Part shown: positions 14,962 through 21,084 of the stretch, in pieces
How the letters are laid out: every line of letters begins with the position of its first letter
Numbering within the stretch: the stretch's first letter is position 1
Virus record (IMG/VR): IMGVR_UViG_3300008625_000073
Location: 1-23,964 of that record
Length of the DNA: 23,964 nucleotides
From: a virus
Direction: 5' to 3' (one strand)
The notes under the pieces: generated by a model
Database searches by the model: none
What the model saw: only the letters and a program-made list of their open reading frames with translations
Told to the model about the DNA's origin: nothing
Program-made: the position numbers and the translations under genes

Positions 14962-15900
14962 TTACCGTCGGATGAAAATGATGTCGGGGGCGGTGGCGGA
15001 TGGGTTGGCCCAACAGGCTCTGCATTTGTGGCAGGCGCCTTGGTGGTGGTTGGTGTTTCTCCTGGGCGTGGTGATGGGCATGGTTCCGCTGTCGACGGGG
15101 CAGGTGATGCGGCGGCGGTCTCGGTTGTGGTCGAGGCTGTCGAGGAGTGTGTGTGCTTGGTTGAGGGTGTCGGCGAGGATGGCTACGGGTAGGTGGCTGT
15201 AGGTGGTGGTGGTTAGGGCTTGGCGGGTTCTGTCGGTCATGGTTGGGTCGGTTGACAGGTAGAGGGTGAGGTGGTGGCCGTCGAGTTGTCTGGTGAGGTT
15301 GGCGAGTGGTTCGGCAGGGTCGGGTCGGTCGAGGCCGTAGGAGCGTGTGTAGAGCCAGGTGCGTATGTTGGGGAGTTCGTCGTAGGCCCAGGCGATGGCG
15401 GCGGACCAGGCTTGGCCGTCTTGGGTGGTGGCTAGGTCTCCGCCTGCGCCGATGCGGAGGGTGGGTTGGCGTACGGGGTGGCCGTTGTGTAGGGCTGTTG
15501 GTCCTGGTTGTGTTTGGGTTCGGTGGGTTTCTTGGAGGATGGCGGCGCACAGGTTGGTTCTGTCGGTCACGGTTAGGTTCTTCCAGATGGTGAGGCGGTT
15601 GGTGGTCATGGCGCCGAGGGTGGTGCGGCCTAGTTCGAGGCGGCGGGCGTAGCAGGTGAGTGTTCCGTCGGGCGTTTTATGGCAGTAGGTGGATGCGCCT
15701 GGGCAGGTGCCGCCATGCTCTGGCGGTCCTGATGGGAGCCAGGTTGCGTTGCGGACGGTGTCGCTAGTGCGCCCGTTGGGTGTTGCGATGGGTCCTGTCT
15801 TGGTGTCTCTGGCTAGGAACCCGCGTGCTAGTTGTGGTGGTACGGCGTGGGGGTTGATGGCGTGGTTGGTGGTGGTGATGGTTACTGGGGTGGTGGTCAT
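14962..15900 (-). CDS. gp88-type cysteine-rich phage protein
   Basis: The 312-aa protein has an N-terminal cysteine cluster, CPGASTYCHKTPDGTLTCYA (C66, C73, C83), and a C-terminal C267...C290-x2-C293-x2-C296 ending in WANPSATAPDIIF. This layout, with RIGAGGDLATTQDGQAWSAA in between, matches the phage gene-product-88 family, frequent in actinophages and of unknown activity; the cysteines suggest a metal or Fe-S site. ATG 15900 is chosen because AGGAGG is 11 nt upstream; the open frame starts earlier but overlaps the 41-aa gene. Its coding strand is A/C-rich, opposite to the late operon, so it belongs to a compositionally different block. Confidence 0.8.
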   Translation of the reverse strand: MTTTPVTITTTNHAINPHAVPPQLARGFLARDTKTGPIATPNGRTSDTVRNATWLPSGPPEHGGTCPGASTYCHKTPDGTLTCYARRLELGRTTLGAMTTNRLTIWKNLTVTDRTNLCAAILQETHRTQTQPGPTALHNGHPVRQPTLRIGAGGDLATTQDGQAWSAAIAWAYDELPNIRTWLYTRSYGLDRPDPAEPLANLTRQLDGHHLTLYLSTDPTMTDRTRQALTTTTYSHLPVAILADTLNQAHTLLDSLDHNRDRRRITCPVDSGTMPITTPRRNTNHHQGACHKCRACWANPSATAPDIIFIRR

Positions 15901-15902
15901 GG

Positions 15903-16028
15903 TTATCGGTTCCTCCTGATGGTTGAGTAGATCCATCCAGCGATGACGCTGGCGGTGGTGGTGGCGCCGAGTGCGGCGAAGCCGACGATAGCGGCGTCGA
16001 GGATGGCGGGGCTTGTGATGCAATGCAT
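15903..16028 (-). CDS. 41-aa membrane protein
   Basis: The peptide MHCITSPAILDAAIVGFAAL continues GATTTASVIAGWIYS and ends TIRRNR. It has one long hydrophobic segment over about residues 8-34 and a basic C-terminus. ATG is preceded by AGGAG five nt upstream. The stop lies two nt before the ATG of the gp88-type gene, so the two are co-translated. A different open frame through the same bases is Arg/His-rich and is a shadow. No family is recognised; a holin-like or small membrane-anchor role is possible. Confidence 0.7.
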   Translation of the reverse strand: MHCITSPAILDAAIVGFAALGATTTASVIAGWIYSTIRRNR

Positions 16029-16106
16029 TGTGTCTCCTGGGTGGTGGTTGGTGGTTGCAGGGTAGTTGGGTTCTTGGGTGGTGTCTGTTTATTACGGTTG
16101 TGTGTC

Positions 16107-16133
16107 GGCTTCATTTTTGCGGAGCAGAGCCGT
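16107..16133 (-). promoter_or_regulatory. Spaced direct repeat, copy 1 (upstream of 41-aa/gp88 unit)
   Basis: GCTTCAT, four unmatched bases, then GCGGAGCAGAGC and one base before GT (16108-16133). The same pattern with identical spacing stands at 17687-17712. Both copies lie about 80-110 nt before a minus-strand gene start and in the same orientation to it, which suggests a promoter element or regulator site. TAATAA occurs 13 nt downstream on the minus strand and might serve as a -10. Confidence 0.5.
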
Positions 16134-16142
16134 GGCGCGGGC

Positions 16143-16166
16143 GGTCCCCCAGTTTCCTGGGGGACC
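16143..16166 (-). terminator. Strong hairpin after the DUF932 unit
   Basis: GGTCCCCCAG and CTGGGGGACC form a perfect 10-bp stem around TTTC, extended by one more C-G pair. It lies 22 nt after the stop of the 83-aa gene. There is no T-run on either strand, as often in high-GC actinobacterial phages, so termination is likely but not certain. Confidence 0.65.
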
Positions 16167-16187
16167 GTCGGGGGTGGGTGTGGTTGG

Positions 16188-16439
16188 TTAGGTGGTGGGG
16201 TTGGTGTCCTCCTGGTTGAGTGCGGGTCGTTCGTAGGGGTCTGCGAATGGTGGGGTAAGCAGGTTGGTGAAGATGTCGACGAGCGCCTGTTTTACTGCGG
16301 CTTTGGTGGCGATGACGGTGGTTTCGGTGTCGCTGTAGTACTCGTCGCGGATTCTTTCCGATACCTGGTCTTCGATGGCGGCCCATATGTCGCTGTCAGG
16401 GACCTCGACGTATTCGTTGATGCTGAAGTAGATATCCAT
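16188..16439 (-). CDS. 83-aa acidic hypothetical protein
   Basis: The product starts MDIYFSINEYVEVPDSDIWA and is acidic and helical in the middle (AAIEDQVSERIRDEYYS). The ATG overlaps the TGA of the DUF932 gene (ATGA) with GAGG upstream; the longer Arg-rich open frame through this region is a shadow of DUF932. No domain is recognised. Coupling to the DUF932 gene suggests they work together, perhaps as partner or inhibitor; there is no direct evidence for a function. Confidence 0.7.
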   Translation of the reverse strand: MDIYFSINEYVEVPDSDIWAAIEDQVSERIRDEYYSDTETTVIATKAAVKQALVDIFTNLLTPPFADPYERPALNQEDTNPTT

Positions 16440-17581
16440 CAGGCTGCCGCCTCTGTCAGCATCTTGGTGTACGCGGTGGACAGTGGGTATCCGTTGTCGC
16501 CGCTGACGGCGAGGGTGCGTTGGATGGTGACGGCTGCAGGGTGGCGCTTTACGCCGTTGCGGCTCGGTTGGGTACGGTGGTGCTGCTCGTACCCTTGGAG
16601 TGCCATCAGGGCGCCCCAGGCGGTGCCGCGGTGTTCGGCGGGTACGTGGCTGCTGTAGTACTCGTCGACGATGGCGTCGTGGCGGTTTTCCCACACGGTG
16701 AGGCTGCGGCCGTCTTCGGTTGGCTTGTCTTTGCCGTATGCCTGGGCTGCTACCTGGTCGACTGTTTCGTTGAGAAAAACCGTCGCTGGGGCTGGGGTGT
16801 CGAGGAGCCGCGCTATGGCGGCGTCTGTTTCGGTGGCGGCTCCTACCATGTCGCGGAGCACCCTGCGGGCGACGGTGAGGTTGTCGCGCACGTTGGCGGT
16901 GTGCTTGATGCGCACCTCTTGGGGTGCTGTCGACAGCAGCGAGGCCCTGAAGGTGTTGGCGCACACGATGATGTATGGGGCGAGGCATCCGACGAGGGCG
17001 GTGGTGCCGTCGTGGCTGGTTCCCAGGTTCATTGAGTAGCCGCGTGCGGGGAGACCGTCGAGGGCGTCGATGTCGGGGATGCCGACGGATACGAACGCCA
17101 GGCGGCGGTCCCTGAGGGTGCCTGTCGACAGGATCGGCAGCGAGACGCCCCGTTCTACCTGGGCGGCTTCTTGGAGGGTGCCTGCCAGGTCGACGAGTTC
17201 CTCGTTTTGGACAATGGTGTATTTGTCGGTGGGGAAGTAGTGCGGCGGGTTGTTGCCGCAGGCGACGCCCTTGTGGTCCTCAATGATCGCGTCGGGATGT
17301 AGGACGAGGTAGCCAGCGTCCTGCAGGTCGATGCATGCATCCTGGAGGGCGAAGTCGAGAATCTGGGAGTCGTCGACGGTGCGTCTGGCGTCGGCCAGGG
17401 GGACGGTGTTGATGGTCCATTCTCCGACGCCGAGCACCTTGCGTACCAGGTCGAGATCGAGGCCGTCGGGGGTGTCGTCCCAGCGGTGGGTTTCGCCGAG
17501 GCTGTGCCAGTTGCCCATGCCTGAGAGTGGGTGTCCTTCGATGAGGACCACCCTGTCTGTGCCTGTTATTTCGTGTGCCAT
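16439..17581 (-). CDS. DUF932 phage/plasmid-like protein
   Basis: The 380-aa protein starts MAHEITGTDRVVLIEGHPLS and contains MNLGTSHDGTTALVGCLAPY and IIVCANTF, followed by IKHTANVRDNLTVARRVL. These are the diagnostic parts of the DUF932 / phage-plasmid-like (TIGR03299) family, usually 300-400 aa. Biochemical activity is unknown; members are found in phages, plasmids and actinobacterial genomes. ATG has GGAGG seven nt upstream. It is first of a two-gene minus-strand unit ending at the hairpin at 16143 and diverges from the early plus-strand operon. Confidence 0.85.
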   Translation of the reverse strand: MAHEITGTDRVVLIEGHPLSGMGNWHSLGETHRWDDTPDGLDLDLVRKVLGVGEWTINTVPLADARRTVDDSQILDFALQDACIDLQDAGYLVLHPDAIIEDHKGVACGNNPPHYFPTDKYTIVQNEELVDLAGTLQEAAQVERGVSLPILSTGTLRDRRLAFVSVGIPDIDALDGLPARGYSMNLGTSHDGTTALVGCLAPYIIVCANTFRASLLSTAPQEVRIKHTANVRDNLTVARRVLRDMVGAATETDAAIARLLDTPAPATVFLNETVDQVAAQAYGKDKPTEDGRSLTVWENRHDAIVDEYYSSHVPAEHRGTAWGALMALQGYEQHHRTQPSRNGVKRHPAAVTIQRTLAVSGDNGYPLSTAYTKMLTEAAA

Positions 17582-17763
17582 GTCTCAACCTCCTGGGTTG
17601 GTTCGGTTCGCTATTTGCGGACCGAGGCCGCCAGTGTATGGCGTACAGGGTGGTGAACGGTGGATCCTGGCATATGCGTTGTTGGCGCTTCATCGCAGCG
17701 GAGCAGAGCGGTACGCTGTGCCCTCACATAGTCGGTGCCCTTGGTGGGCGGATCGGAGACAAC
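17582..17763. promoter_or_regulatory. Divergent intergenic region between leftward and rightward operons
   Basis: These 182 nt separate the DUF932 gene (leftward) from the first plus-strand gene. They contain copy 2 of the spaced repeat (17687-17712), a TACGCT box (17712-17717) that could be a -10 for the rightward operon, and CATATG (17671-17676), a possible -10 for leftward transcription. No good -35 accompanies either. No ORF with a ribosome site is seen. Confidence 0.5.
17686..17712 (-). promoter_or_regulatory. Spaced direct repeat, copy 2 (upstream of DUF932 unit)
   Basis: GCTTCAT (17687-17693), four bases, GCGGAGCAGAGC (17698-17709), one base, GT. It matches the copy at 16108 outside the four-base spacer and the single variable base. 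It lies 106 nt before the DUF932 start. Confidence 0.5.
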
Positions 17764-18024
17764 ATGCCAGCGGTTATCTTGAGGAATGGGAGGCGTCCGC
17801 TGTTGTGGTCGACGCGTCCAGGTGCCCGTCGTGAACGGGGGCACGTTGGCACGGTGCTGGCGGAAACGGACGGCCACCACCAGTATGTCGTGTGGTCGAT
17901 GTTTTCCGACGACGGCGCCGTGTGGGATTGTGTCGGAGGCGCCTACTTTCACCAGTTGACGGAAGCGACAGACGAGTGGGCCTCCAGGGCCAGGAAGGAC
18001 GGTAGTCATGGGTCGGCAAGGTAA
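17764..18024 (+). CDS. 86-aa hypothetical protein, first gene of the early operon
   Basis: The product starts MPAVILRNGRRPLLWSTRPG and contains an aromatic region (HHQYVVWSMFSDDGAVWDCV). ATG 17764 has GGAG five nt upstream; the open frame extends back to 17575 but lacks an SD there and covers the promoter region. It overlaps the next gene by 17 nt. No domain is recognised. As the promoter-proximal early gene it may act on the host or on regulation, but this is only positional. Confidence 0.7.
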   Translation: MPAVILRNGRRPLLWSTRPGARRERGHVGTVLAETDGHHQYVVWSMFSDDGAVWDCVGGAYFHQLTEATDEWASRARKDGSHGSAR

Positions 18025-18358
18025 CGGTGCCGCAGTGAGGGTCGAGGCGCAGTGTCGTCGCTGTCCCCGCGTGGAGTCTGTCGAGGTTGAGCGGTCGGCG
18101 TTGAACAGGTTCGAGTTGCGGGCTGGGCTGGTGCAGAACCTGTTTCCTGACTTGTCGGCCTCCGAGAGGGAGGTTGTGATGGGTTGGCGCAACGGTTCGT
18201 TTCTGTGTTCGTCCTGTTGGGACGAGGTGTTCGCCGAGGAGGCTGTCCCTGAGCCTGACGATGGCTTGGATCGGCGGGAGCGTGACGCCTTTGAGGCTGG
18301 GTCTCCGACGCCTGTGTTTACGGTGTTGATGGATGACCTGTTGGGTGGTGACGTATGA
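18008..18358 (+). CDS. 116-aa protein with CxxC...CxxC zinc-ribbon pattern
   Basis: C16-x2-C19 near the N-terminus (QCRRC) and C67-x2-C70 (FLCSSC) could form a zinc ribbon. In between is a helical region (ALNRFELRAGLVQNLFPDL), and the C-terminus is acidic. ATG 18008 is preceded by AGGAAGG; the 14-nt sequence GGCCAGGAAGGACG before it is repeated exactly before the 132-aa gene. It overlaps the next gene by four nt (ATGA). Possible DNA- or RNA-binding protein; the family is not recognised. Confidence 0.7.
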   Translation: MGRQGNGAAVRVEAQCRRCPRVESVEVERSALNRFELRAGLVQNLFPDLSASEREVVMGWRNGSFLCSSCWDEVFAEEAVPEPDDGLDRRERDAFEAGSPTPVFTVLMDDLLGGDV

Positions 18359-18549
18359 GTGGGCCTCGACCATCGGCGAAGTGTTCGGCCGAGGGTATCG
18401 GCCGTGACCTGCTTGGTTTGATCGACTGGGTGGCCACTCATCGCCTGGACGTTCTCACTGACAGCGACTGGTTTAGGGAACTGATTCGTGAAGAGGTCGA
18501 GGCCGTGCTGCGGCGTCCCGAGGAGAGGCCAGGACCGTGGCCCGTGTGA
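18355..18549 (+). CDS. 64-aa helical hypothetical protein
   Basis: The product contains IGRDLLGLIDWVATHRLDVL and ELIREEVEAVLRR, two amphipathic helices, suggesting a small protein-protein interaction partner. The start shares ATGA with the stop of the upstream gene, and the end overlaps the next gene by 13 nt. No domain is recognised. Confidence 0.65.
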   Translation: MSGPRPSAKCSAEGIGRDLLGLIDWVATHRLDVLTDSDWFRELIREEVEAVLRRPEERPGPWPV

Positions 18550-18836
18550 AGCGTGGTAAGCACGGCGTGTTCATGTACGACAATGCCCGCTGCCGTTGCG
18601 ATGTGTGCCGTAGGGCGCATCGCCGCCGTGCCGCCGAAGCCGCACGGGTTCGAGCCCGCAAAAAGGCTGGAGATCGGAGGGCTGCGGCGGACAAGCGTCG
18701 AGTCCGCCCATTGCCTGCGTGGCAGGCTGGCGGGACGATGACCAGGGAGCAGTACCTGCGGGAGCGTGACGCTGACGCTGAGGTGGGTGCTCCTCGCAGC
18801 GCGGCGCCCCGCAAGACCTTTATCCCAATCATTTAG
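18537..18836 (+). CDS. 99-aa basic protein with CRCxxC motif
   Basis: The N-terminus reads KRGKHGVFMYDNARCRCDVC, then RRAHRRRAAEAAR. HG...Y...CRCxxCRxA is a motif of small basic proteins common in actinophages and actinobacteria, probably a metal-stabilised nucleic-acid binder (C19, C21, C24). The rest is Arg/Ala-rich and helical, and the C-terminus is Pro-rich. GTG start with AGGA just upstream; the start is of medium certainty. Last gene of the first early block. Confidence 0.7.
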   Translation: MARVKRGKHGVFMYDNARCRCDVCRRAHRRRAAEAARVRARKKAGDRRAAADKRRVRPLPAWQAGGTMTREQYLRERDADAEVGAPRSAAPRKTFIPII

Positions 18837-19021
18837 GGAACAAGGGTGGTGGGCGTACAGCCTGTGGCCCGTTGACACGAACCAACACCCCGCCACATAG
18901 GTAACGGGGCGGCTCGGCCGCCCAGGTGGGACACTTTGGCGTTATGGCAGGGACTACGTTCGCTTCGGTGAAGTGGTCTCCGCCCGCAGGCCCGCCAAGG
19001 CAGGCCAGGAAGGACGAAACT
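18837..19021 (+). promoter_or_regulatory. Intergenic regulatory region with TTGACA box and GTGGGACAC operator-like site
   Basis: A perfect -35-like TTGACA (18872-18877) is followed 18 nt later by CATAGG (18896-18901), a poor -10. Then come TAGGTAACGGGGCGGC (18898-18913), repeated exactly at 19275-19290, and GGTGGGACAC (18925-18934). The final part contains GGCCAGGAAGGACG, the SD region of the next gene. An ATG at 18944 opens a longer frame but lacks an SD. This is probably a second early promoter with an operator just downstream of the start site. Confidence 0.5.
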
Positions 19022-19420
19022 ATGCACATTCCAGAAGAGCCACACAACGAGGACATCACTGATGGGGTACGACCACTGGAGGCGGCAATGGAGATAGATA
19101 TTACTCCAAACCCGCTTCTATTCGGTGAAAAGATGCGGACCCTGCTTGAACAATACGGCGATAATCACGCCGAGATTCTTCGCTGTTCAGCCGATATTGC
19201 CCGCAACCTGGAGCGGCTAAAAATGGTGTCAGCGTTCGTGCGGCGGCAAGCCATGCTCGACGCCCAAAACGAACTAGGTAACGGGGCGGCGGTGGGTCGC
19301 CTCGCTGGCGTTGGCCGCGTCAGGTCACATCAACTCATCAACCGTGCGACCGATGAGCGGATGCACCGCGTCACGTTGGAGGATGTGGTGGGTTACGCCG
19401 AGGAGAACCTGTACGTCTAG
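19022..19420 (+). CDS. 132-aa hypothetical early protein
   Basis: The product starts MHIPEEPHNEDITDGVRPLE. A helical region follows (NPLLFGEKMRTLLEQYGDNH, then IARNLERLKMVSAFVRRQA), and the end is VTLEDVVGYAEENLYV. ATG 19022 is chosen because GGAAGGAC is six nt upstream. The gene contains TAGGTAACGGGGCGGC, an exact copy of a sequence in its own upstream region. Seven nt after its stop is a terminator-like hairpin, so it may be its own unit. Possibly a small DNA-binding regulator, but no helix-turn-helix can be asserted. Confidence 0.7.
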   Translation: MHIPEEPHNEDITDGVRPLEAAMEIDITPNPLLFGEKMRTLLEQYGDNHAEILRCSADIARNLERLKMVSAFVRRQAMLDAQNELGNGAAVGRLAGVGRVRSHQLINRATDERMHRVTLEDVVGYAEENLYV

Positions 19421-19427
19421 GTACCTA

Positions 19428-19454
19428 GGGAGACCCCCTTTAGGGGGGTCTCCC
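19428..19454 (+). terminator. Terminator-like hairpin after the 132-aa gene
   Basis: GGGAGACCCCC and GGGGGTCTCCC form a perfect 11-bp stem around a five-base loop (TTTAG). It begins seven nt after the stop codon. A T-run is lacking; the stem is instead followed by the CGTTAC repeat cluster. Confidence 0.65.
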
Positions 19455-19480
19455 GTTACCGTTACCGAGTAACCGTTACG
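19454..19480. repeat. CGTTAC repeat cluster
   Basis: CGTTAC occurs at 19454, 19460 and 19474, with AGTAAC (19468-19473) in reverse orientation between. This is the reverse complement of the GTAACG repeated at 14830-14841 and elsewhere in the right half. It lies between a hairpin and the nuclease gene, so a binding site for a regulator or initiator is possible. Confidence 0.6.
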
Positions 19481-19544
19481 TTCCACCCTGTACGCTTAGG
19501 AAGGGTCCACCGTTGCACCGCCTCCGCCTGGTAGGGTTCTTTCC

Positions 19545-20312
19545 GTGATCGAGATTCCCCTCCGCCAATCATGGCTGAACACGTTCGACCGCTGCCCCGA
19601 GCAGGCCCGCCAGGAACGCCTGGGTTTGGTAACGACGCCGCCGAATAGTCACATGCTGCGAGGCAACCTGGTGCATGCCGCAATCGAGCATTGCGGCAAC
19701 ATGATGATGCAGCATGAAGCGACTCCTTCGCTGGAGGAATGCATGGAATACATGGATTCGGTAACGGCGGAACTTTCCTCCGAAGTTATTGAGTGGCGGG
19801 AAGATTACGAAAAGGTTGTTGATCGGGCACGCACCAATCTGACTGGCTGGTACAACGACTATCTTCCACTGTTGGGTATTCCAACTGGAGTTGAACAACG
19901 GTTTCGCATCACCCTCGACGAACGTGACGGTGTGCGTCTCGTCTTGACTGGTACCGCCGACTGGGTGGAGCCTCATCGGATAACAGACTGGAAGAACCCA
20001 TCGAGGGAATACCTGCAGTGGGAGCAGCGCCGCTGGAATCTGCAGGCGACGGCGTACTGTCATGCCCTGGGGATCCCCTCGTTCGCCCTGGTTGCGATTG
20101 TGGACGGTCAGGTGCAGGAAACGCTGATAGAGCGCCCAGCGGGCCATGGAGAGGCCCTGAAGGATCTCTGCTGGGCTGCTGCTGGTCTGATACAGTCTGA
20201 TCTCAAGGTCTGGCCGATGCGTTGGTCGGGATGGCACTGCTCACCAAAGTGGTGTCCCGTCTGGCAGGCTGGAGAATGCCGAGGGAAACACCTTGGTCCA
20301 AACCCGTGGTAG
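19545..20312 (+). CDS. PD-(D/E)XK exonuclease, Cas4/RecB-like with four Cys
   Basis: The 255-aa protein has GNLVHAAIEH, then LTGTADWVEPHRITDWKNPS, and RRWNLQATAYCHALG. These are the D, DxK and QxxxY motifs of the RecB/Cas4 nuclease family. C17 near the N-terminus and C232, C237 and C245 near the C-terminus are arranged like the Fe-S-binding set of Cas4/AddB proteins. It is expected to degrade or trim DNA during replication or recombination. GTG start with a weak SD (TAGGG). It is followed after 10 nt by the 253-aa protein and then the helicase. Activity and cluster are inferred from motifs. Confidence 0.85.
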   Translation: MIEIPLRQSWLNTFDRCPEQARQERLGLVTTPPNSHMLRGNLVHAAIEHCGNMMMQHEATPSLEECMEYMDSVTAELSSEVIEWREDYEKVVDRARTNLTGWYNDYLPLLGIPTGVEQRFRITLDERDGVRLVLTGTADWVEPHRITDWKNPSREYLQWEQRRWNLQATAYCHALGIPSFALVAIVDGQVQETLIERPAGHGEALKDLCWAAAGLIQSDLKVWPMRWSGWHCSPKWCPVWQAGECRGKHLGPNPW

Positions 20313-20322
20313 GAGAACAACC

Positions 20323-21084
20323 ATGACAGATACAGGCACGACCGTAACGGTCGGGTTTACCCAGAAGGTGTCGGAGGCACCGTACGAGACCGCTGATTAC
20401 CATTTCAGCATCACTCGCACGTACCCTGATTCCTTTACCGACGACGCCATCAAGGCGGAGGCGGAATCCATGTGGCACGACGCCAAGATGGAGGTGCTGC
20501 GTCAGGCAGGCCAGGAGTTCACCGTTGGGGAGGATGAACGCGTTATGCGTCTTCTCAAAAGCGGCGTGGCCCGACCTGATGCTGATCGAGGCGCCCCGTC
20601 CTCGCCGCCCGCTGCGAGTGTCGGTCCAACGCAGGCGTCGGCCCAGGCGCCTCCCGTTGCCCCATCCGCTGCCCCCGTTCTGGGAGTGAACAGCGGTAAG
20701 ATATATCCCCGTGTCGACTTCTGTCTCGGCAAGCAGTCCGTCGAGAAGCAGGCAGCGTGGAACCTGTTGGCGTTCCAACCCAACGAGTGGTCCGACGGAA
20801 GCGGCGGCACCACCAAGGTGTACGAAGTCAAGGAACACGCCGACGGCACCACCGACCTGTCGAAAGGCGGGAAGAACTTCCCGAACTTTTCGGTAACGAA
20901 GGAAGCGTTGCAGCACATCGGCATTCAGGTTGCCAACAATGTTGGGTTGTGGATCAACCCAGGCGACTCGAACGTCCCGTTGAAGGTGTGGGACCAGGCC
21001 AGCGGTCAAACGCAGGCCGATGCCGTTGACTTCGAGTGGGAGTCCCGACGCCAGGCCCTTCAGGGTTACGCATACGGGAAGTGA
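20323..21084 (+). CDS. 253-aa hypothetical protein of the replication operon
   Basis: The protein has an N-terminal domain (about 1-85, with TVTVGFTQKVSEAPYETADY and AEAESMWHDAKMEVLRQAGQ), a Pro/Ala/Ser-rich linker (about 90-130) and a C-terminal domain with WNLLAFQPNEWSDGSGGTTK and KNFPNFSVTKEALQHIGIQV. ATG 20323 has AGGAG seven nt upstream. Its stop overlaps the helicase start (GTGA). Two domains joined by a linker between a nuclease and a helicase suggest a DNA-binding or single-strand-binding role, but no known fold is recognisable by eye. Confidence 0.75.
   Translation: MTDTGTTVTVGFTQKVSEAPYETADYHFSITRTYPDSFTDDAIKAEAESMWHDAKMEVLRQAGQEFTVGEDERVMRLLKSGVARPDADRGAPSSPPAASVGPTQASAQAPPVAPSAAPVLGVNSGKIYPRVDFCLGKQSVEKQAAWNLLAFQPNEWSDGSGGTTKVYEVKEHADGTTDLSKGGKNFPNFSVTKEALQHIGIQVANNVGLWINPGDSNVPLKVWDQASGQTQADAVDFEWESRRQALQGYAYGK

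Noticed and set aside
14714-15550. Minus-strand His/Arg/Pro-rich ORF (278 codons)
   Set aside because: It lies largely over the gp88-type gene in another frame and over the repeat region; composition is a shadow of A/C-rich codons.
16188-16988. Long Arg-rich N-terminal extension of the 83-aa gene
   Set aside because: It is antiphase to the well-supported DUF932 gene; the ATGA overlap gives a better start at 16439.
18640-18670. tRNA-like T-arm (GGGTTCGAGCCC)
   Set aside because: The stem-loop does not give a five-pair stem with a seven-base loop, no acceptor or anticodon arms are found, and it lies inside the 99-aa coding frame.
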